DNA of 64,000 nucleotides, taken from the NCBI GenBank assembly GCA_964023275.1, contig OZ029917.1:26788505-26852504 (forward strand), given 5' to 3'. The translations under genes and the position numbers were made by a program. Numbering within the stretch: the first letter of the stretch is position 1; every line of letters begins with the position of its first letter. Below the pieces are notes generated by a model. The model had not been told where the DNA came from and made no database searches. It saw nothing but the letters and a program-made list of their open reading frames with translations. Shown here piece after piece: positions 49,401 to 60,659 of this stretch. The DNA is from Norana najaformis. Lineage: Eukaryota > Annelida > Clitellata > Crassiclitellata > Hormogastridae.

Positions 49401-49580
49401 TACTTGTAGTATTTTTTATTAGAAATTAGACTGCACTATAAATAAAAATTTTTTAACTTTATTATAACTATTCTTATATAAATGTTGTAGGTAAGAGATG
49501 AATATCGCCAAGACTACGACACTGGACGTGGAGGATATGGTAAACAGGTGCTGCAGAAAATAAGCCAAATTACTGCCTAA
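40426..49580 (+). CDS. NCBP2: NCBP2, nuclear cap-binding protein subunit 2 (CBP20), 3 exons
   Basis: Binds the m7G cap of nascent RNA polymerase II transcripts as the small subunit of the nuclear cap-binding complex with NCBP1, acting in splicing, export and 3' processing. Exons 40426-40503, 47507-47827 and 49491-49580 all meet in phase 0 and give 162 residues (human protein 156). One RRM lies at about 40-118, with RNP2 LYVGNLSF (42-49) and RNP1 CGFCFVEY (81-88). The cap-contacting residues known from the human structure fall at the same numbers: Tyr20 and Tyr43 (stacking), Phe83, Phe85, Asp116, Arg123 and Arg127. The C-terminal exon carries [16 protein letters not shown], then a lineage-specific [10 protein letters not shown]. 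The N-terminus differs from vertebrates: a basic RKRKRH run precedes SAYRDQHY. Intron 1 is 7 kb and repeat-filled. The gene looks functional. Confidence 0.96.
41100..42130 (+). mobile_element. L2/CR1-like LINE endonuclease region, decayed (NCBP2 intron 1)
   Basis: Plus-strand pieces give [20 protein letters not shown] and VPGFRYV, then [20 protein letters not shown] and LNIHV, then [19 protein letters not shown]. This is the apurinic-endonuclease-like N-terminal domain of an L2-type LINE. The catalytic GDFN-type box reads GNLN here, so its Asp is lost. Stops and frameshifts occur throughout. Confidence 0.75.
42140..43370. other. NCBP2 intron 1, no gene recognised
   Basis: AT-rich, with an AATAAATAAATAATAATAAT tract near 42507-42535 that may be an old retroposon tail. 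The 107-codon minus frame at 42613-42936 has no family resemblance I can name. Confidence 0.4.
43400..44230. other. Purine- and CpG-enriched segment with TATA-like box and a 48-codon frame
   Basis: 43420-43900 is purine-rich with many CpGs (GATCGGAGAGAGAGCCGAG), unlike the surrounding intron. TATAAAATTATATAAGCG sits at about 43980. An ATG in good context (CTGACGATGGCGG, 44081) opens 48 codons, [10 protein letters not shown] to LIAF. It could be the promoter or leader of an inserted retroelement or an alternative first exon. No homology is recognised. Confidence 0.3.
44240..45800. other. NCBP2 intron 1, no gene recognised
   Basis: AT-rich. The minus frame of 101 codons at 45418-45723 is not recognisable. 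Confidence 0.45.
45810..46195 (+). mobile_element. LINE 3' end (L2-like) in NCBP2 intron 1
   Basis: Reads [20 protein letters not shown], then [11 protein letters not shown] after a stop. The tail (tagcgccttttgtgaggttc, then tgctatataag) resembles the LINE tail at 50455-50585. Confidence 0.65.
48660..48890 (-). mobile_element. L2-like LINE C-terminal fragment (NCBP2 intron 2)
   Basis: The minus frame runs [34 protein letters not shown], matching the typical 'fGPRaWNsLP...s...Fk..LKt.LF' end of L2 elements. The beginning is eroded. Confidence 0.5.
49230..49390 (+). mobile_element. SINE tail fragment (NCBP2 intron 2)
   Basis: GGGCCTTTAGCTCATT followed by GGAAATGAGTGCTTCCCCTA and TATTCC resembles the 3' half of the SINE at 17641-17885. 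The tRNA-like head is missing. Confidence 0.45.
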
Positions 49581-50454
49581 GTGTTGCCAAATGCTGCACG
49601 TGACAGTTTAATTTACCTGATTCGTTTTGTAAGGTATTTGTATAGGTTTTGTGTTGAATCAAGGTTAAGACAGTGCAGAAACTGTTCAGAAACTGCAAAT
49701 TTTTTATGTAAAACTTCATGTATGGTAACGGCAACAGTTTGTTGTTTTACTGATTTGTGTTTTTCAAGAACCATCATTCATATGTTTCTTTTAAGTCTGT
49801 GTTATATAAATCGTCAAATAATGCACAGATTATAATTAATTAATTATTCACTGACAAGACAAGCTGATGTAAGGTTTCATAAGGTGGCAAGGGCCATTAT
49901 TAAAATTTCACTGAAAATATAGACTGTTACACTACGAACAGTGCCAGAAATATTTTCACCATACCTTTAGTTGTGTATTTTAGTTCTGCAAAACAGTTGT
50001 TTTCAACTCCTTTGGGAGTTTCTTAAGAGGTGCAATATAAATGCTTAATGCCAAGATAGATACACACATCGAATATGAGCCAATAGACAAGCTGACAGCA
50101 ATGTTCCCAGCACATGGAGGTACTCTCCAGCATTTAATATTGTCCAAACAGGCTTTAATTGACTGGATGGTAAGTATAGAATCGTAGAATTATGGATTTT
50201 GAAATGAGTCTTTGTGGGTGATAACACTGTGCATAGGCAGCTAAACTTTGTCCAAAATCCACAGAAAACTTTGAAGACTAACACCAGAAGTGCAGAGTGG
50301 CCAAACACAAGAAAGTATCTGAACAAATGCAGTGGAGTCTGTACCCTTCCAACTCAATAGAAAATTGTGACAATTATGGTTAGACTGCGGTTTGTCCATG
50401 ATTGTCACAGACAAGATGAATTCAGTGGTAATCACAGACTGCAGTGTCAATACA

Positions 50455-50590
50455 GGGTTCCAGAAACATTTTCTGCCCGTCTCAAGACGTTCCTATTTAG
50501 AGACCGTTAGGTAGCCATGCTGCAGTGCCTTTGTGAGTTACTTAAAAGGCACTTTACAAATTTAGTCATACATACATACATACAGAAAAA
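50455..50590 (+). mobile_element. LINE 3' end with (CATA)n tail
   Basis: Begins with a coding remnant matching F.ARLKTFLF-type LINE ends (CCCGTCTCAAGACGTTCCTA). It continues GCAGTGCCTTTGTGAG, an AAAAGGCACTTTACAAAT block and a CATACATACATACATAC tail. Confidence 0.6.
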
Positions 50591-50769
50591 CAGATAATTC
50601 AAGATTTCTGTCATGCTGGCACCTGATATAAACTTATAAACTAGGTACTTTGACTATGCAGTTAGTGGGAAGCTCAGACGGCAGTGAAGTTCAGCATCTT
50701 GTGCACACAACTACAAACTTAGTAAATAAAACTACAAATATGACTGGAGTTTAGTTGCTTAAATCAGGG

Positions 50770-50950
50770 CAACACGGTGGTCTCTCTTCTTACCGCACTT
50801 GGTCAGTAATCAAATGATTGCAGATTGGAGCTTGTGTGGACTCTGTGCCATGATCCTGGACAAGTTGTTCTGACAGCAGGAACGGGGCAATTGGACCAGT
50901 TTTTTAGGTCCTGCCATGCCTCCTAGCCCCCTTTCCGCAAACGGGCATAC
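50770..50950 (+). mobile_element. tRNA-derived SINE-like repeat
   Basis: GTGGTCT...TTACCGCACTTGGTCAG and GATCCTGGACAAGTTGTTC align with the head and body of 17641-17885 but are more diverged. It lies between NCBP2 and the polymerase-like fragment. Confidence 0.45.
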
Positions 50951-51099
50951 AAAAGAGAGCCTGAAGGACAGCCCTCTATGCTCTACAAATGCTGTCTACA
51001 GATGCTTTACAAATACGCCTTAAAAATCAAGTTCTTGCAAGGGCAGGGTGAAGGTGAGTGGATGGTTGAGGATAAGTTTGACCTGGTGAGCGTAAGAAG

Positions 51100-52095
51100 G
51101 GCCAGTGTATCATCAAAATTTCTCAGGACACCAAACCAGTTGCCATTACGGGTATCGACTGCCCATACTACGCCTACCCTGTCATTGCCATGGCCTGTGG
51201 TCTCTACCCCCCTCAGAGACCATGATCCTGCATATCTGGCCCCACTAAGAGACGGCTACCTCAGCTAGTAAGCAAGACATTTGTTAACACGGTATATGTC
51301 CATTGGCTGAGTGAGGAATCGTAGGCATCAGCTGCATTGCTCAGAGAGCATTGAGCGCTTTGAGGGTGCCTTAAGAGTCCAGGACCTCAGCCCACCACAT
51401 GCCAGAAAATACAGGAACTGCAAAAAAGGCTCATGAGAATGGCGCTGCAGTTGATGTTGCCAAGCTCGAAAATCCTCAAGTATGCCATCATCTTGAAGGA
51501 CAATGCTGGAGAGGACATCTATAACAGACAACAATATCAAGGATGGCAAAGACCAACTGACCTCATCATTCACAACAGCCACTCCTAGGCCAAAGCCCCC
51601 CACCTCCCCCAGTCTCCACAGATCCGCATCTACCTCTGGTAAGCCATCCGAGAGGCTACACAAAAAAAGCCAATTGCTGTCTGGATCATGGTCAGGCAGG
51701 GCAAATAGCTCTCAACCAGTTTGTTATTATGGATGGCCACACTTACACTGAAGAAAAGCATCGTCCACTCCAGAAGGCCTGTACCAACTTGGGAGACGAC
51801 TCATTCACAGACAAAACCTTTGGGGCCAACCATGCAGCCGCAATAGTAGCCAGAGAATGTAATAGCCGGAAGCCAACACCAGGCTTGTGTGGAGCGTGGC
51901 CATGGCGGCCTGGGGAAATCCACGGGCTACGACACAAGAGATGTTGTCAGCATCGACGTAAAGGCCTGCTACCCCGCAAACTTCCAGGGCCTAGGCGATG
52001 CCCAGCCTTATTTTGAGCTGCATGGTCAGCCGATGCACAGAATGACTTGGGTGGCAATTAACGGTTCATTGCCCAATGCGAACGGCTACATGTAA
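51100..52095 (+). pseudogene. Family-B DNA polymerase-like fragment, frameshifted
   Basis: Plus-strand pieces in changing frames are VDVAKLENPQ, DQFVIMDGHTYTEEKHRPLQ, FGANHAAAIVARE, then GYDTRDVVSIDVKACYPANF and GDAQPYFE. DVKACYPANF fits motif A of family-B polymerases (Asp, four residues, Tyr-Pro). In my memory similar proteins recur in invertebrate genomes as organellar/viral-type polymerases, but I cannot assign the element, and Polinton-like or another self-replicating element is possible. There are at least two frameshifts and several stops. No neighbouring capsid, integrase or protease gene is visible. Confidence 0.45.
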
Positions 52096-52918
52096 ATTCG
52101 GTAGTTATTGCAGTTGGGGCCTACAGCCTGTGCCTCAAACATCAACTTCAGTTAGGCAGCAATTTTGGATCATCATTAGTGGACTTTGCCAAGAGCAGCT
52201 GTACCGTCGGATCTAATGACGTTTATAGTGGAATTATTACAATTTGTTTAAATCCTCAATCGATGGTCACTTCGGTTTGATGCCTTGTTTGCATCACTGG
52301 CCACCAACCTTAGGGACAGATGCGTATTGACTGGTTCTCTCTCATTGGCAGTCATAATGACGAGGCTGGATATCAATGGACAGTTAACATATAAGCCTAC
52401 TGTATATACCAAATTTATATGCAGATGTGCGCATTCGGCATAACCGCCTCCCCTTGTTCACATTTCGATGACCCCTCTATCCCATCTTGCGGAAGTCCTT
52501 AATGGACGACTTCTGTTATTTTTAGGTGTGTATATGGCTGTCCAAAAATGCAACTTTCCTGCAATGTATATCTATATATAGATTGTACATGAATCAAATT
52601 AATTGTATTGGTATTGCATTGCCAGTACACTCAACTTAATAAAGAATTTTAACAAAATTTAACTATAACATTTTTCAAGGCTAGATAGCTGTAATTACAC
52701 CAAATTTGTAAATATGTGCTTGTGTATTTGTGCAGGAAGGAGATTTGAATACCGACAGAATAGACAGTTCTTCCCTAACGTCATTTATAGGCTGGCTATG
52801 CACCCCTTTGAGAGGCTTTTAGAAGCACTACACACATATCCACAGTGAACATTAGACATTAATCTGTTATAAACTTCAACTGGTTAAAACTACTGTGTGA
52901 GAAATTGAATTCAAAGTT

Positions 52919-54297
52919 CTATGCTAAATTTGTGCATTTCTTTCTCCATATTTCCTCAGCACTTATCTCGGGAGTGTTGGTTGGAATAACATGGTTGAAC
53001 TGCGAATAATCCACTGTATAATGCCCTTCACTGGAATGATAAGTAAGCGTCACTGGAGCCAACGTGTGACCCCAAAGTATTTCACCTGGCAAATATGACG
53101 TACGAACTTGAGTTGTAAAACCAGTGGCTTCACAGCTTGCTTCCAATATAACAATGATTTCAAAATCTGCTACAAGCAATTCTTCAGGTGAAATCTTCCA
53201 TAATGGACTGTTTTGATCTATGTGGTGAATGATTTTCATTGGCCAAGCCAAGAAAAAGTAATCATCATTTGATTCAGTTGTGACTTTCAACAACTGTTGG
53301 TATATGACGCCATTTTGACAGGTCTTCACTAAGATGACATTAATATCAACACCAATCAGTTGAGACCTTCGCATGTCTCCAATACGAAATGCAAGACATA
53401 AGCACCCACTTTCTTCATAGATGACTGCATATCTGCTGAATATGACTGTCTCTGCCCTGCGGTTTGGTCTGGAGAGCTTTGCAAAAATTAAGCCAGTGAC
53501 AACTGACTGCATAACTGCACCAACAAGCAGCTGAAGCATTAATGTAAATATTGCTGCCTCACAATTTTCTGTTATTGTACGTCCACCATAGCCCACAGTT
53601 TGCTGAGTTTCAATAGAGAACAATAGTGCAGTTTTGAAGTCATGAACCCCTGAAACACAAGGTTGCCCTTCATTAATACTGCTGTTGTAATGTATGAGCC
53701 ACCACACAAGTGCAAATGCAATCCAGCTGAAGAGATATGCGACAATACAAACAAGGATTGTGTACTTCCATTTCAGTTCTATGAAAGTGGTAAAAATATC
53801 AAGCAGATACCTAGAGCGACGCTTTTCAACATGGATGTTAGACATGTTGCATTCACCATTTTTGTGCACAATTCTCATCAGTTTTCGCTGTGCAAAGAGG
53901 CGACAACGTCGGGCAATTTCTGCCAGATGAATTCGGTTTCTGAAGAAGTTTCGGCAGGCTTGTTCTTCTCCTTCGTTCTGTTCAGCCAGCGCATCTGGTG
54001 CATCTTCACCCAAAAGTGTATTTTTGTTTACCGTCTCTTCTAATTGCAGCACATCATGTGATGCCCAGTTTTGTCCCAGTGATTTGGCACCTGAACACAT
54101 GGACCAATGTGTTGGGCTCCAGTTGGCAATGTTGGTTTCACTGCTGAACATTGGAGAAGCTGTTTTCTCCAGCTTATCTGCTGAAGTCAAATGAATGTTA
54201 TTATCACTTCCAACTGCATCTCCAGTGGCCCTTCCATAGTTAATAACAAAAAACATGTGAGTATTTCCTGACACTTTAGTCATGTGAGGCTTATCAG
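52919..54297 (-). CDS. Inward-rectifier potassium channel (Kir/KCNJ family)
   Basis: Tetrameric plasma-membrane K+ channel subunit. One long exon holds 454 residues from Met at 54283. The open frame extends to an AG acceptor at 54298-54300, so upstream coding or 5' UTR exons may exist. The cytoplasmic N-terminus is about 155 residues, roughly twice the usual Kir length. A slide helix DIFTTFIELKWKY lies at 162-174, M1 at about 175-197, and the pore helix with filter TVGYG at 229-233, framed by Cys209 and Cys241 and by the Glu225/Arg235 pair. M2 is about 243-266. PIP2-type basic residues follow in KLSRPNRRAE (269-278). The cytoplasmic domain includes FRIGDMRRSQL and RTSYLPGEILWG. Two oddities stand out: Gly rather than Phe after the filter (GYGGR), and Gln259 at the M2 rectification-control position. 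It is a clear family member, but the subfamily is not assigned. Confidence 0.95.
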
Positions 54298-54299
54298 CT

Positions 54300-56930
54300 G
54301 AAATGTAAAACCATAAAATTAGTTAAACCAGTGAATAGCAAGGCAGTTTACACTTCCCCAATGAATTATCACTTAATCAGCCATTCAAGAAACCAAGAAT
54401 CTTGTTTTTAAGAGACTGTTGAGATCCCATCCATTATCTACAAACAGTTAAAATGTTCTCTTTACTGTCTAACACTAGTATCAGCATTTTATTTTGTACA
54501 ACTTCCATTTATTATTTATTATTTGACTCATGTATGCACTGACATTGACATTGTAAAGCACCCTTGAAGTAGCTTGCTACTGATGATGCTGTATAAATTA
54601 TGATTACAATTACCATTTGTCCATGTGAAAAGGTGAAAAGTCTCCCACATTCCACAGTGGGACATAAGGAAGGCACTCAATTCTTTTTCAAGGTACTTAG
54701 TTATTAAAAAAAGATCGTCCAAAATTTTTTCACCATGCAAGACCTTGACTATGGTAAAATTACATATCCTTGTTTCTGATCTGGATCGGTCACTATGCTG
54801 GCTCTAGACAAATCCAGAAGAAGAAACTGACATGGGACCAGTATATTACAGGACTTGTTTCTGACCAATGACCAAGACAAAGTGCAACATGTACAAGGTA
54901 ATGACAAGCTCAAGCCCACTATCAATTATACCAATATGTCTATGTGAAGAACAATTTAGGAAATGCTAAATAAAAATTACTTAATAGTTTGCCTTGAAAG
55001 TATCTAAAAAATGGATTTCTGTAAAAGAAGCAGTCATAATGGAACTGAAGGCCATTTCCTTATCAGGATATGTTTAAATACACTGAAACTGATTTATCTC
55101 TTTATCCCATAAAAACAAAAATGATTGCAATAATCAGTCTTCAGAGCTAAATCTGCAGTCTTAATTAAAAGATAGGCATTCCCTGTGCTTTTTGTGACAG
55201 TATATGCCATTATGGCACATTGTGTACCATATCTTCAAAGGCTTCATGGAGGCATAATGAATACTATGAACAATTTAATCAATTTAATTAACTGCTTAAT
55301 TGTAGATGCAGTCGTCATTAACAGCAGGCCTCCTCTCTGAAGCATTGCCTTTTCCACAATTCCCCACCAACCGTCATTGTTGTAAACGCAATGTAAATGT
55401 AAAATCGCCAAAATTTCTCAGCAGCACACACAAGCTGTCAGGGTGACCGTGCAGCTTGTTTGTGTACAAGTGCTGATAGTTATACAAAGAAAGAACAGGT
55501 TACTTCAGCTCTTGGAAAGATTTTTAGTTTACCACAGATAAAAGTCCTTGTTTTGTACTGTAAAGTTAAAACTAGTTTTAGCTGCACACATCATAACCCA
55601 CATGTCTCTGTTTTGGCTGAAGTGCAAGAAACTCCTGAATGTTTACGAAGGGCATCAGCATGTTTGGCATGGTTAGGTATGTTTGGCACAATATCAATAG
55701 CAATGTGCTGAGGCAGATGAACTGGCTTATCCTCACTGGTTGACTGACTTGAACAGATGTTGTTTTTAGACTGGTTTGAAGACAGTTTGAAGATCCTGTA
55801 CATGTTTCCAATGCTGAAACAGAAGATATGTGCATAAAATTGACTAATTATGGCTATTAAAAGTGAAACAACAGTTCATTTAATGAAAAGATAGCCACTG
55901 CTATCAAAAGATAGCAGTGGCTATCAAAATCAATTGGCTATCAAAATCAACTGCAATTTTCACCAAGTGTTAAATATTTACAACCTCCTTTTTAATGGCA
56001 GTATTTCTATTAGGTAGATAGACTTCATATCATTTCATCAAATGGTCTTGTTCCATAACCTACTTTAACCACTGACTGCATTGTTTTCACAATTAGATAC
56101 CTGGTACATGTATTTAGTTTGATAAATGTAAGGAGCTTCAGTTTAAATGTAAGGATGCATACATCCATCTAGGTTTAAACATACATCAGCAATCATCTAG
56201 GTTCATAGATTTATACATACATCTTAAATGTAGATTTAGACTTACCTATATTTTATAGTTATAGAATTAACAGATTTTATAGTAGATTTATACAAACATC
56301 AGCATACATCTAAGTTAGTACTACACATATAACTGGAATTTGGCTAATTAGCATAATGTAAGTTTAGTTCAAAGTATAATGCCTGTACATATTACAATAA
56401 ATATTTGCATGCATTGAAGATATTACTTTGTGGAACTGAAATTGAAAATTAGCTGCAGCGAAGTTTTATTGATCAGTTTATCACTTTTTCACAAATTTTA
56501 TATGCATATTTTTTAACCTCAAAGCACTGCAAATCAAAGAAGAAAATCCTTGTCATTATAAGAAAATCCTGCACATCAAAAGTTAAACATATGCACAAGA
56601 ACTTGCTTATATTTTTTCTTTATTTGCCATGATTATTTTCACAGAACCTGAAACATTTATGCATTATTATTAAGTTTTCTGTATTTTATAGCGCCACTAT
56701 ACCTTAAGTTAGCATAAGTTGATGGCATACAAGCAATAACATAACTAAGTGGCTCAGAAGACATATAATCTGTGCTAGAACCACTGCAAATTACCAGGAA
56801 TGCTGTCATGGATGACAGTCTGTCATCCAAAGTAATCCACAAGTCTACAACTCTTTAATTGAAAAATTTCTGCCCTAATGTCCATTTCAGTTTTTTAAAT
56901 AGTTTATACCTCTGTCCTCAGTCACCTCAT
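54300..56930. other. Upstream of the Kir exon: no gene identified
   Basis: AT-rich sequence with several frames of 60-85 codons but no motif. 54520-54610 resembles a LINE tail (ACATTGTAAAGCACCC, GATGCTGTATAAATTA). 56100-56340 repeats ATACATC/TTTAGAC words as low-complexity sequence. Confidence 0.45.
55890..55925. repeat. Perfect 16-bp inverted repeat with AAAA loop
   Basis: GATAGCCACTGCTATC, then AAAA, then its exact reverse complement. A third half-site, TTGGCTATC, follows at about 55935. The sequence could form a stable hairpin or be a small palindromic insertion. Confidence 0.95.
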
Positions 56931-56936
56931 TTGGTG

Positions 56937-58300
56937 CTATTTCAAAAAACCTCTTCCATGCACTGCTTCCTTTCCAGTAATCTTATGACCTTCAGTTAGG
57001 TCTCCTCTGCTCTTTCTCTCCAGTGTTGTTAGCCCACGCCTTTTCAACCTTTCTTCACAGCTCAGTTCCTTATAAACCCAAATGATTTCGGTAGCTCTCC
57101 TTTGCACTACCTCGAGTTGTTCTATGTCATATTTCAGATACAGATTCCATACCTGGATGCAGTATTCCAACTGTGTCTGGATGTGATATTCCAAATATAG
57201 CCTCACCAGTGATTTGTACAATCTCAGCATTGTATCCTTGTCTCTGTTAACTATTGTCCTTTTGATCAAACCTATGGGTGAGTTAGCCTTTTCTGCTTCC
57301 TTCACAGCATCTCCACTTCTTCATCAACTACTGCTTTGCATACTTTAGTATCACCTGCCTTGAAGGTTTTGCACTGTTATGAATAATTACTGCCTTCCTT
57401 CCTCACTCACTTTAATATGAAAATTGTTTGTTTCTTTTCCCCATGTACATCACCTCACACTTTTCCAAAGTAAAAAGCATCTGCCAGTCCTGACACCATT
57501 TGAACATTCATCTTAGATACACTCACAGCATCTCCACTTCTTCATCAACTACTGCTTTGCATACTTTTATCACCTGCATACTTAGAAGTATTAGATAAAA
57601 ATCCCATCATCTGTCATTAATATAAATTATGAACAGCAGGGGTCCAAGACTGATCCTTGTGGCAGAAGAAGAGCCGACCCTCAAGCTAGCCCTGACAGGC
57701 AGCCATGGATTTGAAGTTTTAGCAACTTCAGTTTCTTAACCTAGACATAAGAGGGCAAGTGGCCAGTCCTCTCCCTTGCCGCCTGATCTTCCCACTGACA
57801 GTTTATTCAGTGTATTCGTTATAGCTCAGCTGCAAGTGTGTAGCTATAGACTGTGCAGGCTGTTCAAAGCACAAGGGCCCACGAGGCCAGGGACCACCTG
57901 GGCCCTTAAGGGGCCAAGGCCCGGTTGCTCAATTACTTGAAGCAAAATAACCAAAGTTCAGTTTGCACAAGAGCCCGTGAAAGGCTAGCCACGCCACTGC
58001 TGAGTTGGTTATCTAAATCTGCATGATAACCAGCTCTGAATCCACATTAGTACCTGCCCTGTAATCCTGCATGCTTGAAACTTTTTGGCCAGCCTTACAT
58101 GAGGTACTTTGTCAAATGCTTTGGAAAAAATCTAAGTAAACTACATCCTCAGGTGTACCCTCATCTATCCTTTCATAAACCAACCCAAAGAATTCAAGCA
58201 GATTTGTCAAATATGAACGACCTCTTGTAAATCCATGTTGACTGTAAATCCATGTACACATCCGCTGCACATCAAAAGGTCATCGCTGATAATATTACAA
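56937..58300 (-). mobile_element. CR1-like LINE, RT domain to C-terminus, decayed
   Basis: From high to low coordinates the minus strand gives, with breaks, EDVVYLDFF (58145 region), then TKVCKAVVDEEVEML twice, MFKWCQDWQM with EKCEVMYMGKR, and finally GLIKRTIVNRDKDTMLRLYK, LEYCIQVWN, DIEQLEVVQRRATEI and ERLKRRGLTTLERKSRGDL (57300-56937). This order is typical of CR1/Rex-type elements. A roughly 50-bp internal direct duplication lies at 57304-57358 and 57526-57578. Confidence 0.75.
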
Positions 58301-58457
58301 GCCTCTTTCGACAATACTATTGTTCGAGGCGTGATCCTCGATTAATTGGATAACGGGAGCCGACGTTAGGCCTAAGTGATCCAAACTGAATATACATTTA
58401 AGCAAATACATCGCAGTAAAGTTTAACGTACTTAAATGGCGGAAATAAACTTAAGAC

Positions 58458-58600
58458 TTACGCCGCAAGACTGATCAAAGAATGATATTATCAGCAGTTC
58501 TACACTATAACTTAGCGAAAATAATCCACTTCGTTCCCTACAAAAGTTCATCCTAAGATATGGCGTCTTGGCTGCAGGTGTGACGTCTTTCACGCGATTT
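58458..58600 (-). promoter_or_regulatory. Candidate noncoding first exon/promoter on the minus strand
   Basis: This locally CpG-containing segment holds a CRE-like TGACGTC (about 58581) and, reading minus, a strong donor GCGGC|GTAAGTCTT near 58463. It is 4.2 kb upstream of the Kir exon, which begins at a splice acceptor, so it could be the 5' UTR exon. No direct evidence links them. Confidence 0.25.
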
Positions 58601-59224
58601 CAAGGTTTTGTAGCGCTTTATTTATTTAGACTGTTTTCAGCCTATTCGCTGAATTTGGAACAGTTTGTTTTTTACCAATAATTAAATGGATGCCAATTCA
58701 ACTTACGCATTTTATATTTTAATTAAGGTTAATCCAGATCAAAGTCACACCAACGGCCCCAGAATAGATCGATCGGCGGAATTTAGTCAGTTATGACTAT
58801 TGCAACGCTATCCTTGCAAGCTTGCCAAAGTTCCGACTTCAGTCCGTCCTTAACTGTATTACAGATCGTTTGAAAGAATCATTGCCACCCGAACCTTTTG
58901 CAGCTAATTTTATCCAAATACGGAACAAAAGATTCATCTTTTGATGTAATCGTTCATTTAGTGGATACCCAAGTGAACAGTTGCATTGGGTTTGTGCAAA
59001 CACAAATACCATTTACCAGAGTAAAAGGGCAAGGCACATGTGTAGGAACAAACAGACAACGGAAAAGATCCACCTCCATCTTTTGCAAAAGGTTAACATG
59101 CCAAGCCGAATATGCTTATTAGTAGTAGTCTGGAAAAGTTAGGTGTGGCCAAAACTGATAGTGAAGAGATATACTTCAGCAGCGCCTTGAAAGCTCTGTT
59201 CTGCACTTCTTCCTATTCAAGTAG

Positions 59225-60268
59225 ATGTGGCTGACCTCCTCTTGGATGACATCTAATCTCTTATGCCTGAACCCATCTAAAACTGAATTCATACTTATAG
59301 GCCTACGTGACCAGCTCAAGAAAATTCCTGACCCCTCTATCTCCCTCAGCCTGGACTCTGCCTCAACCCACACCTTTAATACTAACTCCTCTTTCCGTAA
59401 TTTAGATGTTATTTTCGACTAGAACCTTACTTTTTCTGATCATATCACCCATCTTTCCCGCTCTTGCTTTATGCATATCCGCGACCTTCGCAGAATCCGT
59501 CTTATGCTTGACTTCAAAACCGCATCTATCATTGCCACATCCATAGTCCATGCAAAACTTGACTACTGCAATTAACTTTTCCTCAATATTGACACAACCC
59601 AGATTAATCGCCTACAATCTATCCAGAATGCTCTCGCACGTGCTGTCACCAAAACCCCCAAACACCATCACATCACCCCTGTTCTCAAATCACTGCACTG
59701 GCTTAAAATACCAGAACGAATAGAGTACAAAGTCTTATCCCTCACCTACAACACACTTCAATCCTCCCAACCCTCCTATCTTCGTCAATTATTTACTATC
59801 CAAACACTCCGTTCAACCCGCTCCTCGTCTGTCCTAACACTTCTTCGCCCTCCCGTCACCTCATCCTTAAAATTTGGAAATCGCTCCATAGCCATAGCTG
59901 CACCGCCCCTTTGGAACAAACTCCCGCCAGAATTGCGACAGTTGTCTGGTCAATCATACGAACTCACCAACACTTCACTTCTTTCAGTTTCTGCGCAGGT
60001 CTTTCACTCAAGACTGAAAACACTTCTTTTCCAGAAATCTTATCCTGATTCTTCCTCTTCCCCTTATCTCTCTTCTCGCTTCAATTTCAAACATCATCCA
60101 CCGTAGCCGTCCGACTGTCTGAGTGCCTGACTCCTGGATCTTGACCTGGAACCGAAACCTTTTGCCTGTCGATTTTGTTTCGACTGAGCGCCTGTGAATA
60201 AGCTGGTTCCCGCGACTAAGCTTTTGTTGAGCTCTGTAGAAATCTCGAGATTACGATTACGATTCTTA
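59225..60268 (+). mobile_element. 5'-truncated LINE (family L, L2/CR1-like), longest copy
   Basis: The reading runs NLLCLNPSKTEFILIGLRDQ, NLTFSDHITHLSRSC, IVHAKLDYCN, ARAVTKTPKHHHITPVL, SLHWLKIPERIEYKVLSLTY, APPLWNKLPPELRQLSGQ and FHSRLKTLLFQKSYPDSSSS, stopping at 60105. The 3' UTR has CGATTTTGTTTCGACTGAGC, GAATAAGCTGGTTCCC and CTCGAGATTACGATTACGAT. Only two or three stops interrupt it. It is very close to 8690-9452. Confidence 0.8.
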
Positions 60269-60279
60269 GTCAGATCGCC

Positions 60280-60540
60280 TAAACACGATCTTAACTGCTT
60301 TATTGTCTTCAGCCTGGATGCGTTAAGAATTCGTTTCCCCTCCAAATCATAGCTTTATTAGCTCTTCAAGTGTTGTCCAGCAGGCCGATGTCATCTACAA
60401 AGTCCAGGCCTCTTAACCTATCACCGTTTATCCATTTCAGTCCAGTGTTACTGCCTTACGTCACCAAATCCACAATCAGAGTAAAAATCATCGGTGACAA
60501 AACACATTCTTGACGCACTCCAATTACAATCTGAAACCAC
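60280..60540 (-). mobile_element. Second LINE: short RT fragment
   Basis: The minus strand gives VRQECVLSPMIFTLIVDLVT, then GLKWINGDRLRGLDFVDDIG after a stop. This is the RT palm region of an RTE-like LINE, with FVDD in place of FADD. Flanking 60530-60600 has a 36-bp near-duplication (CTGAAACCACTC...CTCCTCCA). Confidence 0.6.
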
Positions 60541-60659
60541 TCGCCACCTCTCCTCCATGTTACGTTCTGAAACCACTCACCACGTCTCCTCCACATCTCA
60601 TCCTGACACCCCTTCTTCCTCTTATCTCTCTGCTCTCCAACCCCAAACACCACCCCACC

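Noticed and set aside
55578..55835. Overlapping minus frames upstream of the Kir exon as a possible Kir N-terminal exon
   Set aside because: No Kir similarity and no in-phase donor towards 54297.
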